From Desulfovibrio sp. (GTDB lineage: Bacteria; Desulfobacterota; Desulfovibrionia; Desulfovibrionales; Desulfovibrionaceae), in assembly GCA_016218665.1 (NCBI GenBank), contig JACRDI010000036.1, positions 1-64,000 of the forward strand: DNA of 64,000 nucleotides. Reading direction: 5' to 3'. The position numbers and the translations under genes were made by a program. Under the pieces are notes generated by a model, which saw only the letters and a list, made by a program, of their open reading frames with translations, was not told the origin of the DNA and did no database searches. Shown here in pieces: positions 16,901 through 23,024 of the stretch (the first letter of the stretch is position 1; each line of letters begins with the position of its first letter).

Positions 16901-17075
16901 CAGCGTGATTGACTACCTAAAGATACCAAGATTCGATCCAGACAACGCCGACCATCTCCAGATTGCTGCGATAGCAAGGCGCATCACAGAACGTGGAGGC
17001 CAGCCCGCCACCAATGAACTTGAGGAATTGGACACACTCGCAGTTCGGGTAGTCGCCTCCCATGGTTTGCCATAG
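13923..17075 (+). CDS. Large N6-adenine DNA methyltransferase, type IIG restriction-modification-like
   Basis: 1050-aa protein with a central gamma-type N6-adenine methyltransferase: motif I LLDPTCGTGTFLLEA (about residues 398-412) and catalytic motif IV NPPW (about 593). The N-terminal 300 aa contain a region resembling a PD-(D/E)XK core (FADVVHGG..IIEYEPPK, about residues 70-90), but the expected E-x-K reads E-Y-E, so cleavage activity is uncertain. The C-terminal third, ending in LTGILNAKTVAAAVGAYAAQ and LGTSVIDYLKIPRF, looks like the specificity domain of type IIG/Eco57I-like enzymes. ATG at 13923 with AAGAGG upstream; a TTG at 13902 is the alternative. No BREX or DISARM partner genes are nearby. 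Role: modification, possibly restriction of incoming DNA. Confidence 0.85.
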   Translation: MPTINSHSLTDSSKLLVAGVLAATNASPNEANLRHEIEHLIRRACAELDIPYAPFSLERALRGDQRQVVFADVVHGGVIIEYEPPKSFNAGRNRANVQHAKDQAEGYAARMAHDEGRAITEYVMIIWDGAHIAFGATDGNTSLWERLVAFDAPQAARLLTTLRNLGRPLAHPALLRSMIGPESELGGGLIPALFQAVVSASARDAGRQTKTTLLFKEWNRLFGQAIGIPTDRLYALLERQSEAHRQPYEQNIPCYLFALHTYLAMVAKLVAALALPNPSENIRDSAVALRERIRTLESGSLFANAGIVNMLGGDFFSWPVDDPAWARIERPLASLLAQLGQLSFDMTRRNPSSVRDLFKGIYEQFVPRELRHALGEINTPDWLAGHVFDQLGWEPDNDLLDPTCGTGTFLLEAIRRRIVAAHSSGASPTAGVLLAGIYGMDLNPLAVLATKASLVVMLAQRLDPAAPVRLPVFLADAINTATPTDDGFFSHTIQTEQGEREFRIPESIVRANIVHEFFDDLRLCVAADLAPAAVLHAMRRFLTDLPSPMIAVVEETINVLVDLHRDRWDGIWCPILADRFAAGAVHPVSHIAGNPPWVKWSNLPTSYASFVKPLCQAINVFSEDTYVGGIEADVSTIITFQAVRKWLAPSGRLGFLITATVFSTESSQGFRRFAHHDGTPMCAVLSVEDFKGLKIFDGVTNHPALLIVEKGRATEFPVPYRCWSLPPGKADFPDGTAFRAAAIRTDLIAEPVPGTDAGPWLKGTVAEHAIWKTLFDASTSSAYEARKGVTTDRNGIYFVRAGKPGQNGLVPIVNDPEGAGRTKGIPAIAMDVEPDHLFPLLRGRGLSAFRSEPDPNYKIILPQRGMHGDPALMATTRRTLRFFERFRDELSKRASYRRFQKGKPFWSTWSTGPYTFSPYKVLWKEMSGGRFCAAYVGEIDDPILGLKVAVPDHKLYMVALDHAEEAQFLTGILNAKTVAAAVGAYAAQLSLGTSVIDYLKIPRFDPDNADHLQIAAIARRITERGGQPATNELEELDTLAVRVVASHGLP

Positions 17076-17101
17076 AGGAGAATTTCCAACCCAGCCCAAA
17101 A

Positions 17102-17346
17102 CCGGACAAAATACCGGACAACCGACACGACATCTATTGCTTTTATCATGCAATTTCTTTGTGATAGCACACAAATTCGACTGACACCCTCGCCATTCAA
17201 TAATCCAGCCAAGTCCAATCAAACACAAAAAATTAATAAAAACGCCATAATCGACCCAGGACAGCGTCCAGAGCGGCCGACTTCCGTCCGTTGACAACCG
17301 GACAACGGAGCGGCGGACAACTCCACCACAGGACAACCCGGACAGG
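17102..17346 (+). repeat. CCGGACAAC-type 9-mers flanking the second att repeat
   Basis: Copies at 17102-17109 and 17114-17122 lie left of the att repeat. 17298-17306, 17313-17321, 17329-17337 (one mismatch) and 17338-17346 lie to its right. The right group matches the cluster in front of the intact integrase, the left group would be the inner arm of the first island. Confidence 0.55.
17191..17218. repeat. Second att-like repeat, right boundary of the island
   Basis: 28 bases matching 5439-5466 at 27 positions (A instead of T at 17200). Just upstream, TTCGA and ACCCT fragments echo the tRNA T-arm, so this looks like a diverged partial tRNA 3' end carried by the element. It separates the complete island from the decayed integrase that follows. 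Confidence 0.78.
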
Positions 17347-17377
17347 CCACGCCAGCACTCAAAATCTGGAGGGTGCC

Positions 17378-17734
17378 ACGCCGTTGACCGACACTGCTGT
17401 ACGGAACGCCAAACCGGACACGTCAAAGACGCTTCACAAGGATGAGCAGGCTCTACCTCGAAGCACCGCCCAAGGGGAATAAGCGGTGGCGACTGCGCTA
17501 TTGGATCACGGGTAAGGAGAACCGCCTTTCCCTTGGCCTTTACCCTGAGATCAGCCTGTGGGGAGTCCGTGAACTGCGCGATGAGGCCCGAAGGTTCATT
17601 GCCAAAGGACTGATCCTTCTGTGGCCAGAAAGGGTGAAGCGGCGGAGCAGCAAGCCAATGCGGAGATCTTCCAGCGCATAGCCGAGGAGTGGCACCAGAA
17701 GTTCCGGCACACATGGACAAACAACGCCGCCCTC
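17378..17734 (+). pseudogene. Decayed duplicate of the P4-type integrase (5' third only)
   Basis: Aligns base by base with the first ~120 codons of the integrase at 5650, including the upstream leader and CTGGAGGGTGCC ribosome site. Damage includes ATG changed to ACG at 17378, small deletions (near 17435-17445 and 17610) that shift the frame, and loss of everything after the CACACATGGACAAACAACG segment, where similarity ends abruptly at about 17734. No catalytic domain remains. It marks an older, mostly deleted element integrated at the same tRNA. Confidence 0.88.
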
Positions 17735-17911
17735 GGCTACGCCGGACACAGTTCGCCATCGCGGCGGCCTTGCTCCCCGCCTGCTCAGGACACCGAAACC
17801 TTGCCCCTGGACCAGCCGAGAAGGGTTCGAACAGGTCCCGCAGGGGTGGGGACGCCCTCTCCGATGCCGCCTGGGCCAAAACGCGGCATCCCTGAATCCT
17901 CCCCGTCAAGT

Positions 17912-18859
17912 TCAATTGGGCTGTCTGGTCTTTTGCCTCCTCAGGCCCGGATGATCCGACTCGCCTTTCAACATGTCCTGGCAGGAGGCCATCCGGCGTG
18001 CAGCGGGCTGGTGCTGCGTGCTTCCCGGCCTGCGCACCCGCAACAAGACCTCCGTGACGAACAACGCCTCGTTGTTCGTGGTCCAATAGTCCGTCACATA
18101 ACGCTCATATGAAAATGGATCGTAGTCGTACCTGTTGACGGCGCACCAACGTTGCAACTTCTTGTAGGTTTCGCTGATGGAGTCGTGCCCGCCGATGTGG
18201 TAACAGCTGGCCATGAGTGATCCACCGAAATCCTGCGTCTGACCTTCATCGCATGGGAATACGGTTTTCTGCAGGATGCAGACGCGCTGGCTTTCACCAT
18301 TGAGCCTGTCGGCAATGGAGTAAAATTTTATGATCACCGGCCCGGTGATGTAGTTGCCGATGGACTCGACGTGGTTCGTGAATTCAAGATTTATGATTGA
18401 CGATTTTATGTCGGACAAGAAGTCCTGTTCCATCTGCAGCAGCTTCTCCGGGGCCACATATTTCAGCGACACGCTCGTGACCGTGTTATCCAGGACAAGC
18501 TCCGCCTCATACAGCAGTTCGAGCCAATCCTGGACCGAAGTGCGCCTCATGTGCAATATCTTGCGCTCATCCTCCAGCGATTCCGTTTTCTTTATGAACA
18601 TCGCCTTGAGCGCTGCAAGCGAGGTGCATCGTCCACCGGCCTCGAACGCAGATCGGATCTCGTCGAGATGGAATCCGATCTGCTTATAGTATTTCAACGG
18701 AGGCACGGCCAGGAGATCGTCGTACGTATAAATACGGTAGTTGTTGGCTTCGCGCCTTTTGGATGCGATAAGGCCGATGCTGTCGTAGAACCTCAGGGCC
18801 TTCTTGGATATCTTCGATATCGCGCTCATCTGGCTTATGGTGTAACAGTCCTTTGCCAT
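17912..18859 (-). CDS. MerR-family transcription regulator, probable choline-locus controller
   Basis: 315-aa regulator. Residues 5-75 form a MerR winged helix (TISQMSAISKISKKALRFYDSIGLI...YRIYTYDDL), followed by a coiled-coil dimer helix (about 85-120) and a C-terminal effector-binding-like domain. It has no metal-sensing Cys pattern typical of CueR/MerR, so a small organic ligand is more likely. It is the nearest regulator to the microcompartment operon, whose start region contains a MerR-style promoter (20719-20750). The last ~35 residues after VTEVLLRVRR are Arg/Gln-rich and unlike the rest; they abut the decayed integrase and may be read-through into foreign DNA. ATG at 18859 with CTGGAG upstream. 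Confidence 0.87.
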   Translation of the reverse strand: MAKDCYTISQMSAISKISKKALRFYDSIGLIASKRREANNYRIYTYDDLLAVPPLKYYKQIGFHLDEIRSAFEAGGRCTSLAALKAMFIKKTESLEDERKILHMRRTSVQDWLELLYEAELVLDNTVTSVSLKYVAPEKLLQMEQDFLSDIKSSIINLEFTNHVESIGNYITGPVIIKFYSIADRLNGESQRVCILQKTVFPCDEGQTQDFGGSLMASCYHIGGHDSISETYKKLQRWCAVNRYDYDPFSYERYVTDYWTTNNEALFVTEVLLRVRRPGSTQHQPAARRMASCQDMLKGESDHPGLRRQKTRQPN

Positions 18860-18877
18860 AGCATCTCCAGTATTGCT

Positions 18878-18958
18878 TGACAGAAAGCATTCTGAAGCAC
18901 GTCACGCCTTGTTGTGTCCAATTATGCGCACTGCGTAATCGGAACAACCTTTCTGTCA
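18878..18958. repeat. 81-bp element with 10-bp terminal inverted repeats upstream of merR
   Basis: TGACAGAAAG (18878-18887) and CTTTCTGTCA (18949-18958) are exact inverted repeats. Inside are a short palindrome CAGAA-AGCA-TTCTG (18881-18894) and an imperfect dyad around GCGCACTGCG (TTGTTGTGTCC.../...CGGAACAA). It lies in the promoter region of the MerR gene. Either an autoregulatory operator complex or a small MITE-like insertion. Confidence 0.4.
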
Positions 18959-18973
18959 CACTGCCATAGCGTG

Positions 18974-19002
18974 GCCGGGGAAGGGAAGACCCCTCCCCCG
19001 GC
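18974..19002 (-). terminator. GC-rich hairpin after the 88-aa gene
   Basis: GCCGGGGAAGGG pairs imperfectly with CCCCTCCCCCGGC, 18 bases past the stop of the minus-strand 88-aa gene. No T-run follows, so it may be a stabilising 3' hairpin rather than a true terminator. Confidence 0.4.
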
Positions 19003-19019
19003 TTCTGTTGCGATATATG

Positions 19020-19286
19020 CTACACCCGAATGTAGCGTTTGATCGTGGCGGCGCCTTGGGCGTTGGCCCGGAAATACAGGCGCACATTGCCGCCCTCATC
19101 AAGGTCGAAGCGCGACTCCTCCAGCAACCCGTTGGCCTCGGCGGTCATCAGTGCGGTCAGGATGTCGCGCTTGTTGAACGCCTTGAACGTGCTGTAGTCG
19201 CCCTTCAGGGCTTCCATCACGTCCTCGGGGCAAGCTTCCTCGACCGTCGTCATATGGATCAGGATGGCGTAGTTCAGCGGCTTCAT
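19020..19286 (-). CDS. 88-aa protein translationally coupled to the transporter, unknown family
   Basis: Small protein (MKPLNYAILIHM...) whose ATG overlaps the transporter stop codon as ATGA, so translation is coupled. No membrane helix is evident. A mixed helix/strand pattern with charged residues (VMEALKGDYSTFKAFNKRDIL, LDEGGNVRLYFRANAQG) suggests a compact soluble domain. The coupling points to a regulatory or accessory subunit of the transporter. I do not recognise the family. Confidence 0.75.
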   Translation of the reverse strand: MKPLNYAILIHMTTVEEACPEDVMEALKGDYSTFKAFNKRDILTALMTAEANGLLEESRFDLDEGGNVRLYFRANAQGAATIKRYIRV

Positions 19287-20389
19287 GCGGCGTCCCCCTT
19301 CTTGCTGAACAGAGCCAGCGGGTTCACCGCGATGATGAAGATGCCGATCACCATTACGACCGCGGCAAGCCAGGCGATGGGCGACAGGGCGTAGCCCGGG
19401 ATGTTGAATGCCAACCCCAGCACGATCCAGCTGAAGAAGGGCCCCCAGAACGAAAAGGCGCCGTTGCAGGACATGCCCAGCGCCGTTCCGCACATGGCGT
19501 TGCCCTTGTACCACAGCATGAAGGCGAAATACGCGCAGAAGCCCGCCACCAGGAACCAGGGCATGGCCACGGAGTCGGTGAACGCGGTCCCCAGCATGGT
19601 CAGCGTGTCCGCCCCGCCGAAGAAGGCGAACAGGGGCACCAGAATGATCAGGTTGCTCAGGCCGGAGGTCATCTGCCGGATGGTTATGCCGATCTCAGGA
19701 TCGATCATGGACGTGGCGTAGCCGCCCACGCAGCCCTCAAGCCCCCAGCCGAACGCGGCCAGGAAGCCGAACATCAGCCCCAAGAACAGATTCGGGGGAG
19801 CGTCCGCCGCAAGGCCGGTGCTTCCGATCATGGCGCTGGCGACGAAGCAGATGAAGATGCCCAGGAGGATGCGCCGCGTCAGCTGCTGCTTGAACATGAT
19901 GCGGCTGAGAATGGTTCCGATGGCCGGGCACAGCGCGCTGATGGGCACGATGATGGAGCCCGCGCTCTGCAGCCCGAGCACATAGGACGTGCTGGCCAGG
20001 GGACCGCCGATGACGGCGGCGCCGACGAGGATCGCCCCCGGCTTGGTGGCGATGCAGCGGAAGAAATCACTCAGCTTGCCCTTGTAAATGGTGATGAGCA
20101 CGGCCCACAGGGCGCTGCACGTATCCGTGATGGCCGCCCCCAGCGCCCCCAGCAGGAACAGCTTGGAGAAATCCGAGAGTCCTGAATTGTCGCCGTACCA
20201 CACGCTCCACACGCCCATCGTCATGGCCAGGGTTATGAAGGCCGTGTACATGCCGTAGCTCGCCCCGGACATGATGGCGACGGCGATGCCGCGTTTCTTG
20301 AAGCTGCTGCTCAGGGCTGCTTTTGCGGCCAAGCCGGGGGGGCTGTTGCCCATCCCCGCGGGCATTTCGATTTCTGCCGTCCGCTCCAT
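19283..20389 (-). CDS. EamA/DMT-like 10-helix membrane transporter of the choline locus
   Basis: 368-aa integral membrane protein with about ten hydrophobic segments arranged as two five-helix halves (GASYGMYTAFITLAMTMGVW..., and ...PWFLVAGFCAYFAFMLWYKGN), as in drug/metabolite transporters. I set the start at ATG 20389 (MERTAEIEMP), preceded by AAAAGGAG at ideal distance; in-frame codons upstream lack a ribosome site. Divergent from the microcompartment operon, it is a natural candidate for choline uptake or export of trimethylamine or ethanol, but the substrate cannot be read from sequence. The downstream 88-aa gene overlaps by four bases. Confidence 0.82.
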   Translation of the reverse strand: MERTAEIEMPAGMGNSPPGLAAKAALSSSFKKRGIAVAIMSGASYGMYTAFITLAMTMGVWSVWYGDNSGLSDFSKLFLLGALGAAITDTCSALWAVLITIYKGKLSDFFRCIATKPGAILVGAAVIGGPLASTSYVLGLQSAGSIIVPISALCPAIGTILSRIMFKQQLTRRILLGIFICFVASAMIGSTGLAADAPPNLFLGLMFGFLAAFGWGLEGCVGGYATSMIDPEIGITIRQMTSGLSNLIILVPLFAFFGGADTLTMLGTAFTDSVAMPWFLVAGFCAYFAFMLWYKGNAMCGTALGMSCNGAFSFWGPFFSWIVLGLAFNIPGYALSPIAWLAAVVMVIGIFIIAVNPLALFSKKGDAA

Positions 20390-20510
20390 TGCTGGCTCCT
20401 TTTCTTGATGGTTGAGGGGAAGGGGTCTCTTTCCCACGGCGCGAGACCTGTACCATTCAAGCAGGAGCCTACCGTTCCACCCAACGGGAAGGTCAATGGC
20501 CTTGAGGCCA

Positions 20511-20537
20511 AAAGCAACGCCTGAAGCGTTGTTTTTT
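20511..20537. terminator. Hairpin with T-run in the divergent intergenic region
   Basis: A 10-bp stem AAAGCAACGC/GCGTTGTTTT with a CTGAA loop, followed on the plus strand by T's to 20537. No plus-strand gene lies upstream, so it may be an attenuator in a leader RNA or a block on stray transcription between the divergent operons. Confidence 0.35.
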
Positions 20538-20718
20538 CCGCTTCTGCACCGCACTCGCCCTGGCTATATTGCACAGCCAAAGAATATGCGCTGCACGTTT
20601 CTTAAAAATAAACAGCAATATCAACGAGACCCATTTCGAAGACACAGGGTGCGGAATGAAGACGCCCCGTGCCGCGCAAAAGAAAATGCGATTCGCAACA
20701 AGCAGGACGAAAAAACGC

Positions 20719-20750
20719 TTGACCTTGCCCTCCAGGGGAAGGGTTAGCCT
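20719..20750 (+). promoter_or_regulatory. MerR-type promoter of the microcompartment operon
   Basis: -35 TTGACC (20719-20724) and -10 TAGCCT (20745-20750) are separated by 20 bases, longer than the usual 17, as in MerR-controlled promoters. The spacer carries a near-perfect dyad CCTTGCCCT-CC-AGGGGAAGG (20723-20742, 8 of 9 pairs), the position and shape of MerR-family operators. The first gene starts 70 bases downstream. A MerR-family gene lies 1.9 kb away. Confidence 0.65.
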
Positions 20751-20820
20751 CACTATGACGAAGGACCCCCCTCGCCGCGCAGGACAACCGGCGGCGCAAT
20801 CGTGAACAAGTGGAGTCTAT

Positions 20821-21417
20821 ATGCTGTATGAAGGAGAAGAGGCACTCGGTCTTTTGGAGACCCTGGGAATGGTACCCGCCATCTTTGGCGCCGACAGCAT
20901 GCTCAAAGCCGCCGACGTCGAGCTCATCGCCTATGAAAACGTCGGCTCCACGCTCGTCACCATCATGGTGAAGGGCGACGTGGCCGCCGTGGAGGCCTCC
21001 GTCGCCGCCGGAGCGGCCGCTGCCGCCAGCATCGGCAAGGTGACGGCCAGGAACACCATGCCCCGGCCGGTGCGCGGCGTGGGGCGCATCGCCATGGCCC
21101 ACGTGGCGGACACGCTGCCCGAAAACGACCCCGGCCTGCGCTCCCTGGGCATGATCGAGACCTTCGGCATCGTCGCCCTCATGGAAGCCGCCGACGCCAT
21201 GATCAAGACCGCCGACGTCGAGCTCATCGGCTACGAGAACGTGGCCTCGGGCTACTGTTCGGCGCTGGTGCAGGGCGACGTGGCCGCCTGCAAGTCCGCC
21301 GTGGATGCCGGGGTGAGGGCCGTGAAGAGCCTGGGCGTGGAGCCTTACAGCTCGTGCGTCATCCCCACTCCCCACAGCCATCTGGTCAAGCTCGTGCGGC
21401 GGTACTCCCTGGGCTAG
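20821..21417 (+). CDS. Tandem-domain BMC-T shell protein 1
   Basis: 198-aa microcompartment shell protein with two BMC domains (about residues 5-90 and 108-190), each with the LGMVPAIFGADSMLKAADVEL or LGMIETFGIVALMEAADAMIK signature helix and a G-D-V-A-A strand. Such proteins form pseudohexameric trimers that build facets and may carry gated central pores for larger molecules. First gene of the operon. ATG at 20821 with GTGGAG upstream. N-terminal extension MLYEGEEA is short. The two domains resemble each other more than those of the other BMC-T proteins here. Confidence 0.93.
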   Translation: MLYEGEEALGLLETLGMVPAIFGADSMLKAADVELIAYENVGSTLVTIMVKGDVAAVEASVAAGAAAAASIGKVTARNTMPRPVRGVGRIAMAHVADTLPENDPGLRSLGMIETFGIVALMEAADAMIKTADVELIGYENVASGYCSALVQGDVAACKSAVDAGVRAVKSLGVEPYSSCVIPTPHSHLVKLVRRYSLG

Positions 21418-21444
21418 CCCGGAAGGACGCGGCGGAGGAGCGCT

Positions 21445-22944
21445 ATGCTCGGCGACAAGGATCTCATTTCCGTTCAGCAGGCCAGGATTCTGGCGGAGAA
21501 CGCCTCGGAGGTCAGGAAGAGGCTGGCCGTCCTGCCGCAAGAGGCGCTGGACGCCATGGTGGAAGCCATGGCCGACGCCGTGGAATCGCAGGCCCAGTCG
21601 CTGGCCGTCATGTCCCGGGAGGAAAGCGGCTGCGGCGCCTGGCAGGACAAGCTGCTCAAGAACCTCTTCGTCTGCCGCCGCGTGCGCCAAAGCCTGCGCG
21701 GCATGTGCTGCGTCGGCCGCCTGGACGGCTGCGATCCGCCCGACACGGCGGCCGCCGGCGTCTACGAGGTGGGGGTTCCCCTGGGCGTCATCGTGGCCCT
21801 GTGCCCGGCCTTCGGCCCCGTCTCCACAACCGTCTACAAGGCCTTGCTGGCCATCAAGTCCGGCAATGCCATCATCTTCTCGCTGCACCCGCGGACCATC
21901 GACACCATGCGCCGCGTCCTGGACATAATGATCGCCGCCGGCCAGGCCCACGGCATGCCCGAAGGGGCCATTTCCTATCTGGACGTCGTGTCGCGCAGCG
22001 GCACCGAGGAGCTCATGCGCCACCGGGAGGTGAGCCTCATCCTCATCACCGGGGTCCTCGGCATGTTCGAGGCGGCGCGGACCTGCGGCAAGCCCCTCAT
22101 CTACGGCGGCACGGGCAACGGCCCGGCCTTCATCGAACGCAGCGCGGACATCCCCAGGGCCGTGTGCGACATCATTGCGAGCAAATCCTTCGACAACGGG
22201 CTGGCTCCCTCCGCGGAGCAGTGCGTCATCGTGGACGGCTGCGTGGAGGGCCAGGTGCGCAAGGCCTTCCAGGACCACGGCGCGCACTTCATGACCGCGG
22301 CCGAGGCCGCAGCCCTCTGCAACGTGCTCTATTACCCGGACGGCAGGCGCCACCGGGACATGATGGGGCAGCCCGCGGCGCTGCTGGCCCAGAAGGCTGG
22401 GTTCGCCATCCCGGCCGGCGCCAAGGTGCTGGTGGCCGAGCGCAAGTACGTCACCCGGGATGATCCCTATACGCGGGAGCTGCTTTCGCCGGTGCTGGCC
22501 TACTACGTGGAGCCGGACTGGCTGCACGCGTGCGAGAAGTGCATCGAGCTGCTGCTGCAAGAGCGCCACGCGCAGACCCTGACCATCCACAGCCGCGACG
22601 AGAACGTCATCCGCCAGTTCGCCCTCAAGAAGCCCGTGGCCCGTCTGCTGGTGAACACCGGCGCGGCCTTCGGCGGCATGGGGCTCACCACGAACATCAC
22701 GCCCGCCATGACGCAGGGCAGCGGCATCGCCGGATACGGCATCACGTCAGACAACATCTCGCCCATGAATCTCATCTACCGGAGAATCGTCGGCTACGGC
22801 GTGCGCACTCTCGCGCATATCGAGGAGCTTGCCGCGCAGGCGGCGCCCGAAGGGGCGCAGGGCGCGCCGGTTCCGGAAGACGCTTTCGAACTGTTGCGGC
22901 GCGTCCTGCGCGACGCGCTGGCACGGACGCCGCAGGCCGGGTGA
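21445..22944 (+). CDS. Acylating aldehyde dehydrogenase homologue lacking the catalytic Cys (pseudoenzyme)
   Basis: 499-aa member of the CoA-acylating aldehyde dehydrogenase family used in microcompartments. The fold is preserved throughout: NAD/CoA-region FGPVSTTVYKALLAIKSGNAI, GGTGNGPAFIERSADI and the C-terminal NTGAAFGGMGLTTN. At the active site, however, where the paralogue at 27229 reads DNGTICASEQ, this protein reads DNGLAPSAEQ, so Pro255 replaces the nucleophilic Cys. The other Cys nearby (after AEQ) is five residues off. It therefore should not form the thioester intermediate and may be a structural or regulatory partner of the active paralogue. The N-terminal 20 residues (LGDKDLISVQQARILAENA) resemble an encapsulation helix. 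ATG after GCGGAGGAG. Confidence 0.9.
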   Translation: MLGDKDLISVQQARILAENASEVRKRLAVLPQEALDAMVEAMADAVESQAQSLAVMSREESGCGAWQDKLLKNLFVCRRVRQSLRGMCCVGRLDGCDPPDTAAAGVYEVGVPLGVIVALCPAFGPVSTTVYKALLAIKSGNAIIFSLHPRTIDTMRRVLDIMIAAGQAHGMPEGAISYLDVVSRSGTEELMRHREVSLILITGVLGMFEAARTCGKPLIYGGTGNGPAFIERSADIPRAVCDIIASKSFDNGLAPSAEQCVIVDGCVEGQVRKAFQDHGAHFMTAAEAAALCNVLYYPDGRRHRDMMGQPAALLAQKAGFAIPAGAKVLVAERKYVTRDDPYTRELLSPVLAYYVEPDWLHACEKCIELLLQERHAQTLTIHSRDENVIRQFALKKPVARLLVNTGAAFGGMGLTTNITPAMTQGSGIAGYGITSDNISPMNLIYRRIVGYGVRTLAHIEELAAQAAPEGAQGAPVPEDAFELLRRVLRDALARTPQAG

Positions 22945-23024
22945 TCCGGCGGCTGCGGCCAACAGGCAATGGCGCAACCGAAGCGGGCATGAGCCCACCG
23001 ACAGCATAACATGGAGGAAGCATC

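Noticed and set aside
12044-17075. Assignment of the methyltransferase block to DISARM or BREX
   Set aside because: No helicase, phosphatase, PglZ, BrxC or DrmB-type gene is present in the island.
17540-18112. Frames running through the decayed integrase and into the end of merR
   Set aside because: The plus-strand frames are pieces of the frameshifted integrase or antisense to the MerR coding end.
18878-18894. TTGACA box upstream of merR as a plus-strand promoter
   Set aside because: No plus-strand gene follows and no -10 box is at proper distance; better explained by the inverted-repeat element.
20602-22590. Long minus-strand open frame (over 600 codons) opposite the first microcompartment genes
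   Set aside because: It lies antisense to a BMC-T gene and an aldehyde dehydrogenase with clear domains. Its translation is His/Gly/Ala-rich without domain structure, a typical GC-rich shadow.
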